A DNA stretch of 32,893 bases, taken from positions 1 to 32,893 of the forward strand of contig JAUZQO010000066.1 of NCBI GenBank assembly GCA_030950925.1, read 5' to 3'. The DNA comes from Mariprofundaceae bacterium. GTDB lineage: Bacteria > Pseudomonadota > Zetaproteobacteria > Mariprofundales > Mariprofundaceae. A program made the translations under genes and the position numbers. Below are positions 17,002-26,115 of this stretch, one piece after another. How positions within the stretch are numbered: position 1 is the first letter of the stretch; each line of letters starts with the position of its first letter. The notes under the pieces were generated by a model that saw nothing but the letters and a program-made list of their open reading frames with translations, had not been told where the DNA came from and did not search any database.

Positions 17002-17733
17002 ATGAAGCATACATCAAAAGTTATCGTGGGCATTCCCGCACGCTTTGCATCCACGCGTTTTCCGGGTAAACCCTTAGCAAATTTGGCAGGTCAACCCATG
17101 TTACTGCATGTGATTGAACGGGCAAAACAAGCGGCGATTGGTGATGTTTTTGTTGCCACGGATGATGAACGTATTGCTGATGTGGCGCGCAAGGTCGGTT
17201 GTGATGTCTTTATGAGTCAAATCGAACATCAAAGTGGCAGTGAACGCTTGGCAGAAGCGGTTCAGGATATGGATTGTGATATTGTGGTGAATGTGCAAGG
17301 GGATGAACCCTTGATTGATCCCGCAGCAATTCGTGCGGTGGTGCAGCCTTTTGAAACCGATGCAAGCCTACCCATGGCAACCTTGGCGCACCCTTTGTTG
17401 CGTGATGAAGATTTATATGATGCCAATGTGGTCAAAGTGGTGTGTAACGGACAAGGCAAGGCGATGTATTTTAGTCGTTCCGCGATTCCTTTTCCGCGTC
17501 AACAAGGCTTAGCGCAAGCCTTGCAACATGTGGGTTTGTATGCCTATCGTAAGGTTTTTTTACTGAATTATTGTGACTTGCAGGAATGTGATAGTGGTGC
17601 AGCAGAACAATTGGAGCAACTTCGTGTGTTGCATCATGGTTACCCCATGGCTGTAACCGTGGGGGACTTTCATTGTTTGGGTGTGGATACACCCGAAGAT
17701 TTGAAACGAGCCGAGCATATTTTAGCCTCTTAA
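17002..17733 (+). CDS. kdsB: 3-deoxy-manno-octulosonate cytidylyltransferase
   Basis: Activates KDO as CMP-KDO for the inner core of lipopolysaccharide. It has 243 residues, close to the E. coli enzyme (248). The N-terminal nucleotide-binding motif IPARFASTRFPGKPLA is followed by VATDDERI, GSERLAEA and VNVQGDEPLIDP, which carry the metal and KDO-binding residues. YFSRSAIPFPR, HVGLYAYRK and GVDTPEDLKRAE are further KdsB hallmarks. GGAGG lies just upstream of the ATG at 17002. The gene indicates an LPS-producing Gram-negative cell. Alr starts six bases after its stop. Confidence 0.96.
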   Translation: MKHTSKVIVGIPARFASTRFPGKPLANLAGQPMLLHVIERAKQAAIGDVFVATDDERIADVARKVGCDVFMSQIEHQSGSERLAEAVQDMDCDIVVNVQGDEPLIDPAAIRAVVQPFETDASLPMATLAHPLLRDEDLYDANVVKVVCNGQGKAMYFSRSAIPFPRQQGLAQALQHVGLYAYRKVFLLNYCDLQECDSGAAEQLEQLRVLHHGYPMAVTVGDFHCLGVDTPEDLKRAEHILAS

Positions 17734-17739
17734 TCGTTT

Positions 17740-18798
17740 ATGCGTCCTGCCATTGCTTCTATTTCTTTGGAAAACCTTGCCCATAACTATCATGTTTTAT
17801 GTGAAAAATCTGGAGATGCCGAAGTCATGGCTGTGGTCAAAGCCAATGCTTATGGGCATGGACTAGCACTGATTGTTCCTTGTTTGCATCAGCAAGGTTG
17901 CCGCTCCTTTGCTGTGACCGATGCCCAAGAAGGCGTTCAATTACGGCAGTTAGTGGATGAACAATCTAACATTACGCTGCTATCAGGTATTTTTGATCAT
18001 GAAGATGCAAAACTTTCAGTGCAATATCATTTAACCCCTGTACTGACTGAAATATGGCAAGCTGAATGCCTTCAAAAAAAAGGATTTGAATCAAGTCTTT
18101 GGCTCAAAGTTGATACAGGCATGAATCGTTTGGGCTGTATGGATTGGCAAGCATTGCAAAAAAAGTGTGGGCAACTCAACATCAATATAATAGGGATTAT
18201 GTCGCATTTGGCTTGTGCGGACACACCTGAACATCCATTGAACCAGCAACAACTTCAAATATTTCAAACGATGGCATCAGGTTTACCAGAGGGCATGCGT
18301 ACATCATTGTTAAACAGTGGAGGCATTGCTTCCATGCCCCAAGCTTGTTTTGATGTGGTGCGCCCTGGCTTGGCATTGTATGGCATTGAACCGATTGAAA
18401 AGAAGGTGATGGGTTTGAAACCTGTGATGACCTTAAAAGCACGTGTGATGCAAATCCGTGATGTTTTTCAAGGTGAATCTATATCGTATGGCGCGAGTTA
18501 TATCGCAGATGCTGCGATGAAAGTTGCCGTGGTGAGCATGGGCTATGGTGATGGCTTACCGCGAGGGCTTTCCAATAGAGGCTTTGCTTTGTATGGGAAT
18601 GATAAACTGCCCATGATTGGGCGTGTCTGCATGGATTATTGTTTGTTGGATTGTTCTGAAAGTGATGTTCAAATCGGTGAAGAGATCATGTTTTGGGGAA
18701 AAGGACATTCAGTGTCATCAGTTGCCAAACAATTGGACACCATTCCTTACACCTTAACCACAGGCATTCAGTCGCGTGTGAAGCGGGAAAAAGCGTAA
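17740..18798 (+). CDS. alr: Alanine racemase
   Basis: PLP enzyme that interconverts L- and D-alanine to supply D-Ala for peptidoglycan. It has 352 residues, within the family range of about 350-390. The PLP lysine is Lys34 in AVVKANAYGHG. The second catalytic residue is Tyr250 in ISYGASY, followed by VSMGYGDGLPRGLSN. The domain with WLKVDTGMNRLG and SLLNSGGIA is the barrel, and GRVCMDYCLLD belongs to the C-terminal beta domain. It is the last gene of the plus-strand cluster. Its final codons form one arm of a terminator-like hairpin shared with the convergent fumC. Confidence 0.95.
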   Translation: MRPAIASISLENLAHNYHVLCEKSGDAEVMAVVKANAYGHGLALIVPCLHQQGCRSFAVTDAQEGVQLRQLVDEQSNITLLSGIFDHEDAKLSVQYHLTPVLTEIWQAECLQKKGFESSLWLKVDTGMNRLGCMDWQALQKKCGQLNINIIGIMSHLACADTPEHPLNQQQLQIFQTMASGLPEGMRTSLLNSGGIASMPQACFDVVRPGLALYGIEPIEKKVMGLKPVMTLKARVMQIRDVFQGESISYGASYIADAAMKVAVVSMGYGDGLPRGLSNRGFALYGNDKLPMIGRVCMDYCLLDCSESDVQIGEEIMFWGKGHSVSSVAKQLDTIPYTLTTGIQSRVKREKA

Positions 18799-18822
18799 GA
18801 AAGGAAACGAAGCTTACGCTTT
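18785..18822 (-). terminator. Intrinsic terminator for fumC, overlapping the alr 3' end
   Basis: AAAGCGTAAG (18790-18799) and CTTACGCTTT (18813-18822) form a 10-bp perfect stem with a 13-base loop. Read on the minus strand, the stem runs into TTTTTCCC, so it fits a terminator for fumC. In the plus direction the T-run is interrupted (TTTGTGTGC), so it would be weaker for alr. Confidence 0.65.
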
Positions 18823-18837
18823 GTGTGCTTTCATAAG

Positions 18838-20217
18838 CTATGCTGGATGCAACATGCTTGTTGGATCAAGTAATGTATTCAATTGCTCTTCATCCATAAG
18901 TTTGCGCTCCAAACAAAGTTGCCGCACCGTTTTCCGTTCTTGTACGGCTTGCTTGGCAAGTTGTGAGGCTTTGTCATAACCCATCACGGGTGTAAGCGAG
19001 GTGACCATACTCATACTCCAAGCAATTTGTTTCTCACATGTTTCGGCATTGCCTTGTAAACCTGCAATACATTTATCCGCAAACATCATGCACGCACTGC
19101 TAAGAATCATTTCTGATTCCAATAAATTATGTGCCATGACAGGTAACATGACATTCAAATCCAATAAACCCGATGCACCACCAAAGCTAATCGTTGCATC
19201 ATTACCTATCACTTGAGCGCACACTTGCGCCATGGATTCAGCAATCACGGGGTTGACCTTACCTGGCATGATGGAAGACCCTGGTTGTACAGCAGGCACG
19301 GAAATTTCCCCCAAACCACAACGAGGCCCCATATTTAAGATACGCACATCATTGGCAATTTTGACCAAGGAAACAGCCAATGTTTTCAAAGCCCCCGACA
19401 GTTCAACCGCTGCATCTTGTGCAGCTTGAGCTTCAAAGTGATTTTTAGCTTCTGTAAATGGGATATCGTAAGCAGTCGCTAGTATATCTGCCATACGCGA
19501 ACCAAATTCAGGATGGGTGTTCAAGCCAGTACCGACGGCTGTCCCACCTTGCGCCAATTCACATAGATGCGGTAAACAGGATGTAAGACGCTCCATACCC
19601 AATTCGATTTGACGCGCCCAAGAAGATATTTCCTGCCCCAAGGTGATGGGGGTGGCATCCATCAAGTGGGTGCGCCCAATTTTCACCATGTCCATGTGTT
19701 CTTGGGCTTTGTCATCAAGCTGTTGATGGAGATGTTGTAAAGCAGGTAACAGTTGGTGAACAAGAAGGTCTGCTGCTGCCAGATGAATCGCCGTTGGAAT
19801 CACATCATTGGACGATTGTCCCATATTGATGTGATCGTTGGGGTGGATTTGAATGCTATTAGAAAGTTGAGTGCAGCGATGGGCAATCACTTCATTGGCA
19901 TTCATATTGGTGGATGTGCCTGAGCCTGTTTGGAAAATATCCAAAATAAAATGCTCATCCCACTTGCCATTAATCACTTCTTGACATGCGTGTTGAATCA
20001 AGCGTTCACGTTCAGAATCAAGTTTTCCCAAGTTGCTGTTGACATGTGCTGCCGCATATTTGATATGCCCCAATGCTTTCAGGAAAACACGAGGAAACCG
20101 TAAGCTTGACACAGGAAAGTTGGCGACTGCACGCGCTGTTGATGCGCCATACATGGCATGGCTAGGCACTTCCATTTCGCCCATAGAGTCGCGTTCGATA
20201 CGTGTGTTTGTGGTCAT
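18838..20217 (-). CDS. fumC: Fumarate hydratase, class II
   Basis: Iron-independent fumarase that interconverts fumarate and malate in the TCA cycle. It has 459 residues, matching the tetrameric class II enzyme (about 460-467). The superfamily signature GSSIMPGKVNP spans 313-323, and its loop covers the active site. TGSGTSTNMNANEV, HPNDHINMGQSSND and KIGRTHLMDATP carry substrate-binding and catalytic residues. The ATG at 20217 overlaps the stop of the phosphatase gene (ATGA), so the two are co-translated. With citrate synthase it is the second TCA enzyme of the window, on the opposite strand. Confidence 0.95.
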   Translation of the reverse strand: MTTNTRIERDSMGEMEVPSHAMYGASTARAVANFPVSSLRFPRVFLKALGHIKYAAAHVNSNLGKLDSERERLIQHACQEVINGKWDEHFILDIFQTGSGTSTNMNANEVIAHRCTQLSNSIQIHPNDHINMGQSSNDVIPTAIHLAAADLLVHQLLPALQHLHQQLDDKAQEHMDMVKIGRTHLMDATPITLGQEISSWARQIELGMERLTSCLPHLCELAQGGTAVGTGLNTHPEFGSRMADILATAYDIPFTEAKNHFEAQAAQDAAVELSGALKTLAVSLVKIANDVRILNMGPRCGLGEISVPAVQPGSSIMPGKVNPVIAESMAQVCAQVIGNDATISFGGASGLLDLNVMLPVMAHNLLESEMILSSACMMFADKCIAGLQGNAETCEKQIAWSMSMVTSLTPVMGYDKASQLAKQAVQERKTVRQLCLERKLMDEEQLNTLLDPTSMLHPA

Positions 20218-21854
20218 GGATGTGTTTCCTCTAAGTTTTGATTTCGCTGTAAGAATAAGATGGTGACATCATCATCGGCGGCAAGTTCACCAAAGGTGTT
20301 GAGTTCATGTTGTAAGTCGGAAGTCCAAGCATCACTATGTTCATGCTGAATCAACCACTTTCGTAAGCGTGCTTCCCCATATAAGGCTTGCGTTTGATGT
20401 TGGCGAGCTTCACTCACACCATCGCTATACATGAATAGCAGTTCTTTTTCTTGAATCTGATAGTGTTGACTAGGGAAGGATAAGCCATCTTGTAAACCCA
20501 TGGGCGGAGCAACGGCAGCGAGCTTTTCAATCTCTCCATCCAAACAACACAAGACAGGCACATGCCCAGCATTGATCCATGTTAAATCATGGGTGTTGGT
20601 GTTTAAATCTGCCATAAATAGCGTGATGAAACACCCGCCTGTGAGTGTTTCACAAAGGCTGTGGTTGATGTAATCCGCAGCTTTTTCAAGTGAAAGGTTC
20701 AAATATGCCAAGGCATGAAATGTAGCGCGTAAATTGGCAACACTTAAGGCAGCGGGGTAGCCCTTGCCTGAAACGTCCGCAACGATAAGCCAGACATGTT
20801 CATTGGGCAGTAAAATATGATCGTAATAATCACCACCTACAGCTTGGCAACTTTGTTGAAATGCTTGCAGTTGATAAGAGGGAATGACGGGTATTTTTTG
20901 AGGCAACATGGCTTGATGGATATCCGTGGCGACTTCAAGGTTTTGTTTGAGATCTTCACGTTCTTTTAGCCCTGTGAATGCCATATTGATGCCTTGTGAT
21001 AACACACCAAACTCATCATCAAGTAAAATAGGGGTGGGTTGGTCAAACTGCCCTTGATGTAAGCGTTGGAGGGCAGTTGATAGGGTGTTCATGATGCGCT
21101 GAATGATTTGCCCAATCACAAAGGTGAGCCATGTACCTGCAAGCAAGAGGGATAAACAAAGAATCCCTGCTTGTAAGAGGATAAAATGGCGTTCAACCAT
21201 GGTATCTGTGTCGAGAATAAGATAAACAAAAAGTGCCAAAATACTCACAGGCATGGCACTGGTGATGAGGAAAATAATCCAAGGACGTTTGGAAACCTTA
21301 CTCCATGAAATAAGATGCTCATCTGCCTGCAAGCTGTGCATAAACAAGCCTTTTGCCGAGAGTAACTGACGGATACGTGCGGCGTAAGCAAGGGTCATTG
21401 CGAGCGCGACCGAAGGGGCTAAAAAACCAACGCCATAAATAAGGCTCAGTGCCAATGATAACAGCATGCGCGGTGTCATATTGCTCTGGCTCATCATATT
21501 GCCGATACTGAGTACCGCAATGAGATAGAAAGCACAGATTAAACCCGCCATCAGAAATCCATTCAATGCGCGACGCGGTAATAAAGTGATGGCATGTTCA
21601 AGGTAGTGTTTGGAACGTGTAGAAGAGGCTTTGAAATAAGGGAAAGCGCGGCGTATGGGGCGATGAACCCAGATTGATGCGGTGATAAAAACGCTAGCAA
21701 ATACAACAGAATCAATGACGGATAGCCACCAAGGAATGGCAATGGATGCGACATTTCCAGAAGAACGCATCAACCACTGTGCCATGATAAACATGGCGAA
21801 CAGTGGCCAGAATTGAAGCATAAAACGCCAGCATGATAGTTTTGATTTCAACAT
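20214..21854 (-). CDS. Membrane-bound PP2C/SpoIIE-type serine phosphatase with HAMP domain
   Basis: A 546-residue signalling protein. About six hydrophobic segments fill residues 10-270, including a pair at about 100-170. A HAMP-like linker (about 270-320, RIMNTLSTALQRLHQGQFDQ...LLDDEFGVLSQGIN) leads into a coiled stretch. The C-terminal SpoIIE/RsbU catalytic domain (about 340-540) has metal-binding aspartates in GGDYYDH, ADVSGKGYPAA, MYSDGVSEA and ADDDVTIL. Such proteins dephosphorylate anti-anti-sigma factors or other STAS partners in partner-switching systems. No STAS or anti-sigma gene is adjacent, so the target is unknown. No good ribosome binding site is seen, and a 9-bp inverted repeat covers the start codon. 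Overlap with fumC is four bases. Confidence 0.87.
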   Translation of the reverse strand: MLKSKLSCWRFMLQFWPLFAMFIMAQWLMRSSGNVASIAIPWWLSVIDSVVFASVFITASIWVHRPIRRAFPYFKASSTRSKHYLEHAITLLPRRALNGFLMAGLICAFYLIAVLSIGNMMSQSNMTPRMLLSLALSLIYGVGFLAPSVALAMTLAYAARIRQLLSAKGLFMHSLQADEHLISWSKVSKRPWIIFLITSAMPVSILALFVYLILDTDTMVERHFILLQAGILCLSLLLAGTWLTFVIGQIIQRIMNTLSTALQRLHQGQFDQPTPILLDDEFGVLSQGINMAFTGLKEREDLKQNLEVATDIHQAMLPQKIPVIPSYQLQAFQQSCQAVGGDYYDHILLPNEHVWLIVADVSGKGYPAALSVANLRATFHALAYLNLSLEKAADYINHSLCETLTGGCFITLFMADLNTNTHDLTWINAGHVPVLCCLDGEIEKLAAVAPPMGLQDGLSFPSQHYQIQEKELLFMYSDGVSEARQHQTQALYGEARLRKWLIQHEHSDAWTSDLQHELNTFGELAADDDVTILFLQRNQNLEETHP

Positions 21855-21860
21855 GCTGGC
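21827..21860 (-). promoter_or_regulatory. Hairpin spanning the phosphatase start codon
   Basis: GCCAGCATG (21827-21835) and CATGCTGGC (21852-21860) are perfect 9-bp inverted copies separated by 16 bases. On the minus-strand transcript the ATG at 21854 lies inside the first arm, and GTTTT follows the second. It could mask the start codon or act as an attenuator or terminator after dapB. Confidence 0.5.
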
Positions 21861-21887
21861 AAGTGTAGCTTAGTTGGGTTGTTCTGT

Positions 21888-22694
21888 TTAACGGCTTTTG
21901 AGTTGCAAGACATCTTGCATGTCATACCAGCCCTTGTTCTGCTCCATTGCCCAGCTTGCTGCGCGTACTGCGCCCTTGGCAAAAACAATGCGATCTTGTG
22001 CAAAATGACTGATTTCAATGCGTTCTTCATCCGCAATAAACATGGCTTTGTGATCGCCAACGATATTACCGCCACGTGCAACAGAAAAACCGATCGTTCC
22101 AGCTTTACGTGCGCCAGTGATGCCTTCACGACCATACACAGCCATATCATCCAACGCTACATCACGACCTTCTGCCAAAGCACGACCCATTGCCAAGGCT
22201 GTGCCTGACGGAGCATCCACCTTATGTTTATGATGCGCTTCATAAATTTCAGCATCATAATCAGCACCCAATACTTGGGCAGCCTGTTGAATAAGACTTA
22301 AAGCTAAATTGACACCCACCGAATAGTTGGCAGCCATCACAACCGATGTGTTGCTGAGTGTTTGATGAAGTTTCTCTATTTGACGATCTTCAAAGCCCGT
22401 CGTACCAATGACCATCTTCATGGCATGATCAGCTACAAAATTTGCATGTTCTAAACAAGCTTCTGGCGCAGTGAAATCAATCAGTACATCAGCTTTTTCA
22501 CATTGGGATAAACAATTTACCAAATTCACCCCTAATGCACCAATACCTGCTAAATTGCCAGCATCAGTCCCCAGTAGAGGTGAGTTTGGACGCTCTGTTG
22601 CTCCAACCAATTCGGTATCTTCACACGCATCCACAGCTTTGACCAACATGCGTCCCATACGCCCTGAAGCACCTGTTATAATGATTCGAATCAT
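21888..22694 (-). CDS. dapB: 4-hydroxy-tetrahydrodipicolinate reductase
   Basis: NAD(P)H-dependent reductase of the diaminopimelate/lysine route, 268 residues as in E. coli (273). The nucleotide-binding loop ITGASGRMGRMLV opens the protein. DFTAPEA, GTTGF and AANYSVGVNLAL belong to the Rossmann domain. EAHHKHKVDAPSGTAL carries the catalytic His-His pair and Lys, and GDHKAMFIADEERIEISH lies in the C-terminal domain. The ATG at 22694 overlaps the dnaJ stop, and GGAG stands nine bases upstream. Cotranscription with dnaJ places lysine/DAP synthesis downstream of a chaperone gene. Confidence 0.95.
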   Translation of the reverse strand: MIRIIITGASGRMGRMLVKAVDACEDTELVGATERPNSPLLGTDAGNLAGIGALGVNLVNCLSQCEKADVLIDFTAPEACLEHANFVADHAMKMVIGTTGFEDRQIEKLHQTLSNTSVVMAANYSVGVNLALSLIQQAAQVLGADYDAEIYEAHHKHKVDAPSGTALAMGRALAEGRDVALDDMAVYGREGITGARKAGTIGFSVARGGNIVGDHKAMFIADEERIEISHFAQDRIVFAKGAVRAASWAMEQNKGWYDMQDVLQLKSR

Positions 22695-23830
22695 TTGATA
22701 TCTCCTGCCAAATCATCCCAAAAATTTTTCACTTTACCCAAAAAAGAATGGCGTTCAGGATAGACTTCATCACCTGTCTCAATGGCAAATTTTTGTAGGG
22801 CTTCTTTTTGTGCGTCCGATAATTTTTTGGGTACAGCAATGTTCACGCGCACATATAAATCACCTATTTGATGGGTACGAACATCGGGAACACCTTCACC
22901 ACGCAAACGGAAAGTACGCCCTCCCTCAGTGCCTGTAGGAATGCGAATTTTTATTTTCCCTGTCAGTGTTGGTGCATCAATTTCAGCCCCCAAGACTGCT
23001 TGCGGGAAAGTAATGGGCATATTGCAGTGTAAATCAGCACCATCACGTTCAAAAATAGCATGCTCTTTAAGCGTGACGACAACATATAAATCACCCGCAG
23101 AACCACCATGTTCACCCACTTCACCTTCACCCGACACACGCACTTGTGCGCCATGATACACGCCTCTAGGGACTTTAATTTTTAAATCTTTGGTGACGCG
23201 TTTGCGTCCTGTACCACCGCAGGTGACACAGGGAGATTCAATTTTTTTACCTTGACCATGACAAGCAGGACAAGTCCGACGTACTGCAAAAAAACCTTGT
23301 TGCATTTGTACCTGTCCATGACCACCACACGTGTTACATGGTACAGGATGTGTACCTGCGCGCGCACCAGAACCCCCGCATGTATCGCAATGTTCATATT
23401 TGGGAATATCCAGTGATACTTCTTTGCCTGTGGCGGCTTCTTCCAAACTTAATTCAAGGTCATAACGTAAATCTGCGCCGCGATTGCCTTGTTGACCTCC
23501 ACCAGCACCAAACATATTGCCAAACACATCACCAAAAAGATCGCCAAAATCACGGTAGGCATGGGAATCTTGGAAACCACCTGCCCCAAACCCACCCATT
23601 TGGGCATCGACACCCGCATGACCATACTGATTATAACGGGATCGTTTATCATCATCAGATAACACTTCATAAGCCTCAGTGACCTCACGAAAGTTTGCCG
23701 CAGCACTTTCATCATCAGGATTGCGATCTGGATGGTATTTCATGGCAAGTTTGCGGTAAGCTTTCTTGACCATATTGGTATCGGCATCTTTATTGATGCC
23801 TAAAACTTCATAATAATCTCGTTGTGACAC
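22691..23830 (-). CDS. dnaJ: Chaperone protein DnaJ
   Basis: Type I Hsp40 co-chaperone that delivers substrates to DnaK and stimulates its ATPase. It has 379 residues, the usual length. The J domain (1-70) has HPD in KYHPDRNPDD, followed by the Gly/Phe-rich linker. The zinc domain (about 135-210) has all four CxxCxGxG repeats (CDTCGGSG, CNTCGGHG, CPACHGQG, CVTCGGTG), and then come the C-terminal substrate-binding domains. The start is a GTG with GGAG eight bases upstream. A terminator after dnaK and 300 intergenic bases separate it from dnaK, so it may have its own promoter. No convincing one was found. Confidence 0.97.
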   Translation of the reverse strand: MSQRDYYEVLGINKDADTNMVKKAYRKLAMKYHPDRNPDDESAAANFREVTEAYEVLSDDDKRSRYNQYGHAGVDAQMGGFGAGGFQDSHAYRDFGDLFGDVFGNMFGAGGGQQGNRGADLRYDLELSLEEAATGKEVSLDIPKYEHCDTCGGSGARAGTHPVPCNTCGGHGQVQMQQGFFAVRRTCPACHGQGKKIESPCVTCGGTGRKRVTKDLKIKVPRGVYHGAQVRVSGEGEVGEHGGSAGDLYVVVTLKEHAIFERDGADLHCNMPITFPQAVLGAEIDAPTLTGKIKIRIPTGTEGGRTFRLRGEGVPDVRTHQIGDLYVRVNIAVPKKLSDAQKEALQKFAIETGDEVYPERHSFLGKVKNFWDDLAGDIK

Positions 23831-23933
23831 TGGCTAACTCCACACTATAGTTGTTTAAGTATTCAAATGGTATTTTCTATTTTTCAAGGTTTTTTCAATA
23901 TAGTCATGATTCGTATAAAGCTAGGTCTTAGTT

Positions 23934-24004
23934 CGTCATTCCCGAAATTTTTTATCGGCAATCTACCTATAGACCCCCGACACAAGCACTCGAGGGTGAC
24001 GAGG
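23934..24004 (+). repeat. Intergenic palindromic element, copy C (core only)
   Basis: The 68-bp core 23934-24001 starts with CGTCA and ends with TGACG. Hairpin 1 is ATTCCCGA/TCGGCAAT with one mismatch. The second half, ACACAAGCACTCGAGGGTGACG, matches copy A closely. The outer CTGATGTTACGC ends are absent. It occupies the dnaK-dnaJ spacer together with the dnaK terminator; the rest of that 300-base spacer shows no ORF. Confidence 0.8.
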
Positions 24005-24055
24005 GTAGTTTCATACTTAAAGCACTATATTAAACTTTTTCTATGTCTTGAACGA

Positions 24056-24094
24056 CAAAAAGGGAGCAGACACAGTGATTGTGCTTGCTCCCTT
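24056..24094 (-). terminator. Intrinsic terminator downstream of dnaK
   Basis: AAGGGAGCA (24060-24068) and TGCTCCCTT (24086-24094) form a 9-bp stem, with an inner CACA/TGTG pairing. On the minus strand the stem is followed by TTTTTGTCG. It lies about 37 bases after the dnaK stop and should separate grpE-dnaK transcription from dnaJ-dapB, at least partly. Confidence 0.75.
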
Positions 24095-24130
24095 CTTCAT
24101 CACATGACCTTTTCAGGCATGTAAAAGTTC

Positions 24131-26062
24131 TTACTTCTTATCGTCCACCACTTCTGCATCAAGAATGTCCGCATCCACAATATCAGATTTCTTTGATGCT
24201 GTATTGGATGCTTCTGCTTCAGGAGCTGCGCTTGCTGCAGCACCCGCTTGTTCAGCTTGCATCTTTTGATAGACGGCTTCACCCAACTTTTGTGATTTCT
24301 CACCCAAGTTTTCTTCTGCCTTTTTAATCGCTTCGATATCAGAACCTGCCAAAGCTGTTTTCAATGCTGCCATCGCTGTTTCAATGGTAGCTTTCGTATC
24401 AGCATCCACAGCATCACCATTGTCTTTCAGTGATTTTTCAGTGGCATAATACATTTGGTCCGCACGGTTGCGCGTTTCAATATTTTCCTTAGTTTTAGCA
24501 TCTTCATCAGCATGCGCTTCTGCATCTTGTTTCATGCGTTCGATTTCTTCTTCGGACAAACCAGAACCTGATTCGATACGAATGGATGTCTCTTTGCCTG
24601 TACCTTTATCTTTGGCATGCACATGAATGATACCATTGGCATCAATATCAAAGGTGACTTCAATTTGAGGCATGCCACGTGCTGCTGGCGCAATACCTTC
24701 GAGGTTGAACAAGCCCATTTCTTTGTTGGCAGAAAAAATTTCACGCTCACCTTGAGCAATTTTAATGGTGACCGCAGATTGGTTATCGGCTGCTGTGGTA
24801 TATGTTTGGCTCTTCTTGGTTGGGATGGTGGTATTTTTATCAATAATCTTATTGAACAAACCACCTTCGACTTCAATACCCAGTGACAGTGGTGTGACAT
24901 CTAATAACAATACATCCGTCACATCACCTGTAAGAATTGCGCCTTGAATGCCTGCACCAATGGCCACGACTTCATCAGGGTTCACACCTTTATGGGGTTC
25001 TTTACCAAAAAACGCTTCTACTTTTTGTTGCACCAATGGCATACGTGTTTGACCGCCCACCAATACCACATCATGGATTTCAGAGGCTTTCACACCCGCA
25101 TCTTTCAATGCTTGTTTGCAAGGTTCCATCGAACGCTCAACCAAATCACCCACCAAAGATTCAAACTTGGCACGGGTAATTTTCACCAATAAATGTTTCG
25201 GACCTGAAGCATCGGCTGTGATGAACGGTAAATTCACTTCGGTTTGCTGCGCTGAAGAAAGCTCAATCTTGGCTTTTTCAGCCGCTTCACGCAGACGTTG
25301 CAATGCCAATTTATCTTTCAATAAATCCACACCATGTTCTTTTTTGAATTCTCCAGCCAAATATTTAATCAATACTTGATCAAAATCTTCACCGCCCAAG
25401 AATGTATCGCCATTGGTGGCTTTCACTTCAAACACGCCATCACCGATTTCAAGAATGGATACATCAAAGGTACCACCACCCAAATCGTACACAGCAATCA
25501 AATGATTTTCTTCGGTTTTATCCAAACCATACGCCAATGCGGCAGCCGTTGGCTCATTGACAATCCGCAACACATTCAAACCCGCAATAGCACCTGCATC
25601 TTTGGTCGCTTGACGTTGTGAGTCATTAAAATACGCAGGTACAGTAATCACTGCATCGGTGACTGTTTCACCCAAATAATCTTCCGCAGTTGATTTCATT
25701 TTTTGTAAGGTAATGGCAGAAATTTCCTGAGGACTCATTTTCTTGCCATTCGCTTCAACCCAAGCATCGCCGTTATCAGCAGCTACGATGGGATAAGATA
25801 CCAACTCATGATGATGCTTGGTTTCTTTTGAATCAAATTTACGACCAATCAAACGCTTTACCGCATAAAAAGTGTTATCAGGGTTGGTGACCATTTGGCG
25901 TTTTGCTGCTGCCCCAACCAAACGTTCATCACCAGTAAATGCAACCACCGATGGGGTGGTGTTATCGCCTTCGCTGTTGGGAATCACCTTGTGTGTATCA
26001 CCTTCCATGACCGATACACATGAGTTGGTGGTTCCTAAATCAATACCAATGACTTTTGCCAT
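24131..26062 (-). CDS. dnaK: Chaperone protein DnaK (Hsp70)
   Basis: ATP-driven Hsp70 chaperone, 643 residues (E. coli 638). The N-terminal ATPase domain opens with [16 protein letters not shown], then [32 protein letters not shown] and [11 protein letters not shown]. The acidic interdomain linker [15 protein letters not shown] (about 390) leads to the substrate-binding beta domain. The helical lid ends in an Ala/Ser-rich linker and the acidic tail [12 protein letters not shown]. The ATG at 26062 follows a GGAG. A sigma-32-type promoter lies directly upstream (26116-26143), so heat-shock induction is likely. Confidence 0.98.
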   Translation of the reverse strand: MAKVIGIDLGTTNSCVSVMEGDTHKVIPNSEGDNTTPSVVAFTGDERLVGAAAKRQMVTNPDNTFYAVKRLIGRKFDSKETKHHHELVSYPIVAADNGDAWVEANGKKMSPQEISAITLQKMKSTAEDYLGETVTDAVITVPAYFNDSQRQATKDAGAIAGLNVLRIVNEPTAAALAYGLDKTEENHLIAVYDLGGGTFDVSILEIGDGVFEVKATNGDTFLGGEDFDQVLIKYLAGEFKKEHGVDLLKDKLALQRLREAAEKAKIELSSAQQTEVNLPFITADASGPKHLLVKITRAKFESLVGDLVERSMEPCKQALKDAGVKASEIHDVVLVGGQTRMPLVQQKVEAFFGKEPHKGVNPDEVVAIGAGIQGAILTGDVTDVLLLDVTPLSLGIEVEGGLFNKIIDKNTTIPTKKSQTYTTAADNQSAVTIKIAQGEREIFSANKEMGLFNLEGIAPAARGMPQIEVTFDIDANGIIHVHAKDKGTGKETSIRIESGSGLSEEEIERMKQDAEAHADEDAKTKENIETRNRADQMYYATEKSLKDNGDAVDADTKATIETAMAALKTALAGSDIEAIKKAEENLGEKSQKLGEAVYQKMQAEQAGAAASAAPEAEASNTASKKSDIVDADILDAEVVDDKK

Positions 26063-26115
26063 GTTTACTCTCCTACTAACTTTCGCTTGTTTAAATATTT
26101 TTATTCTTACGCTTT

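Noticed and set aside
23841-23930. Sigma-32 promoter for dnaJ
   Set aside because: CTTGAAA occurs upstream of dnaJ on the minus strand, but the nearest CCATTT-like -10 is only about 9-11 bases away, too short for RpoH.
5241-24001. The three repeats as a CRISPR or tandem array
   Set aside because: The copies are thousands of bases apart, in mixed orientation, with no regular spacing and no cas genes.
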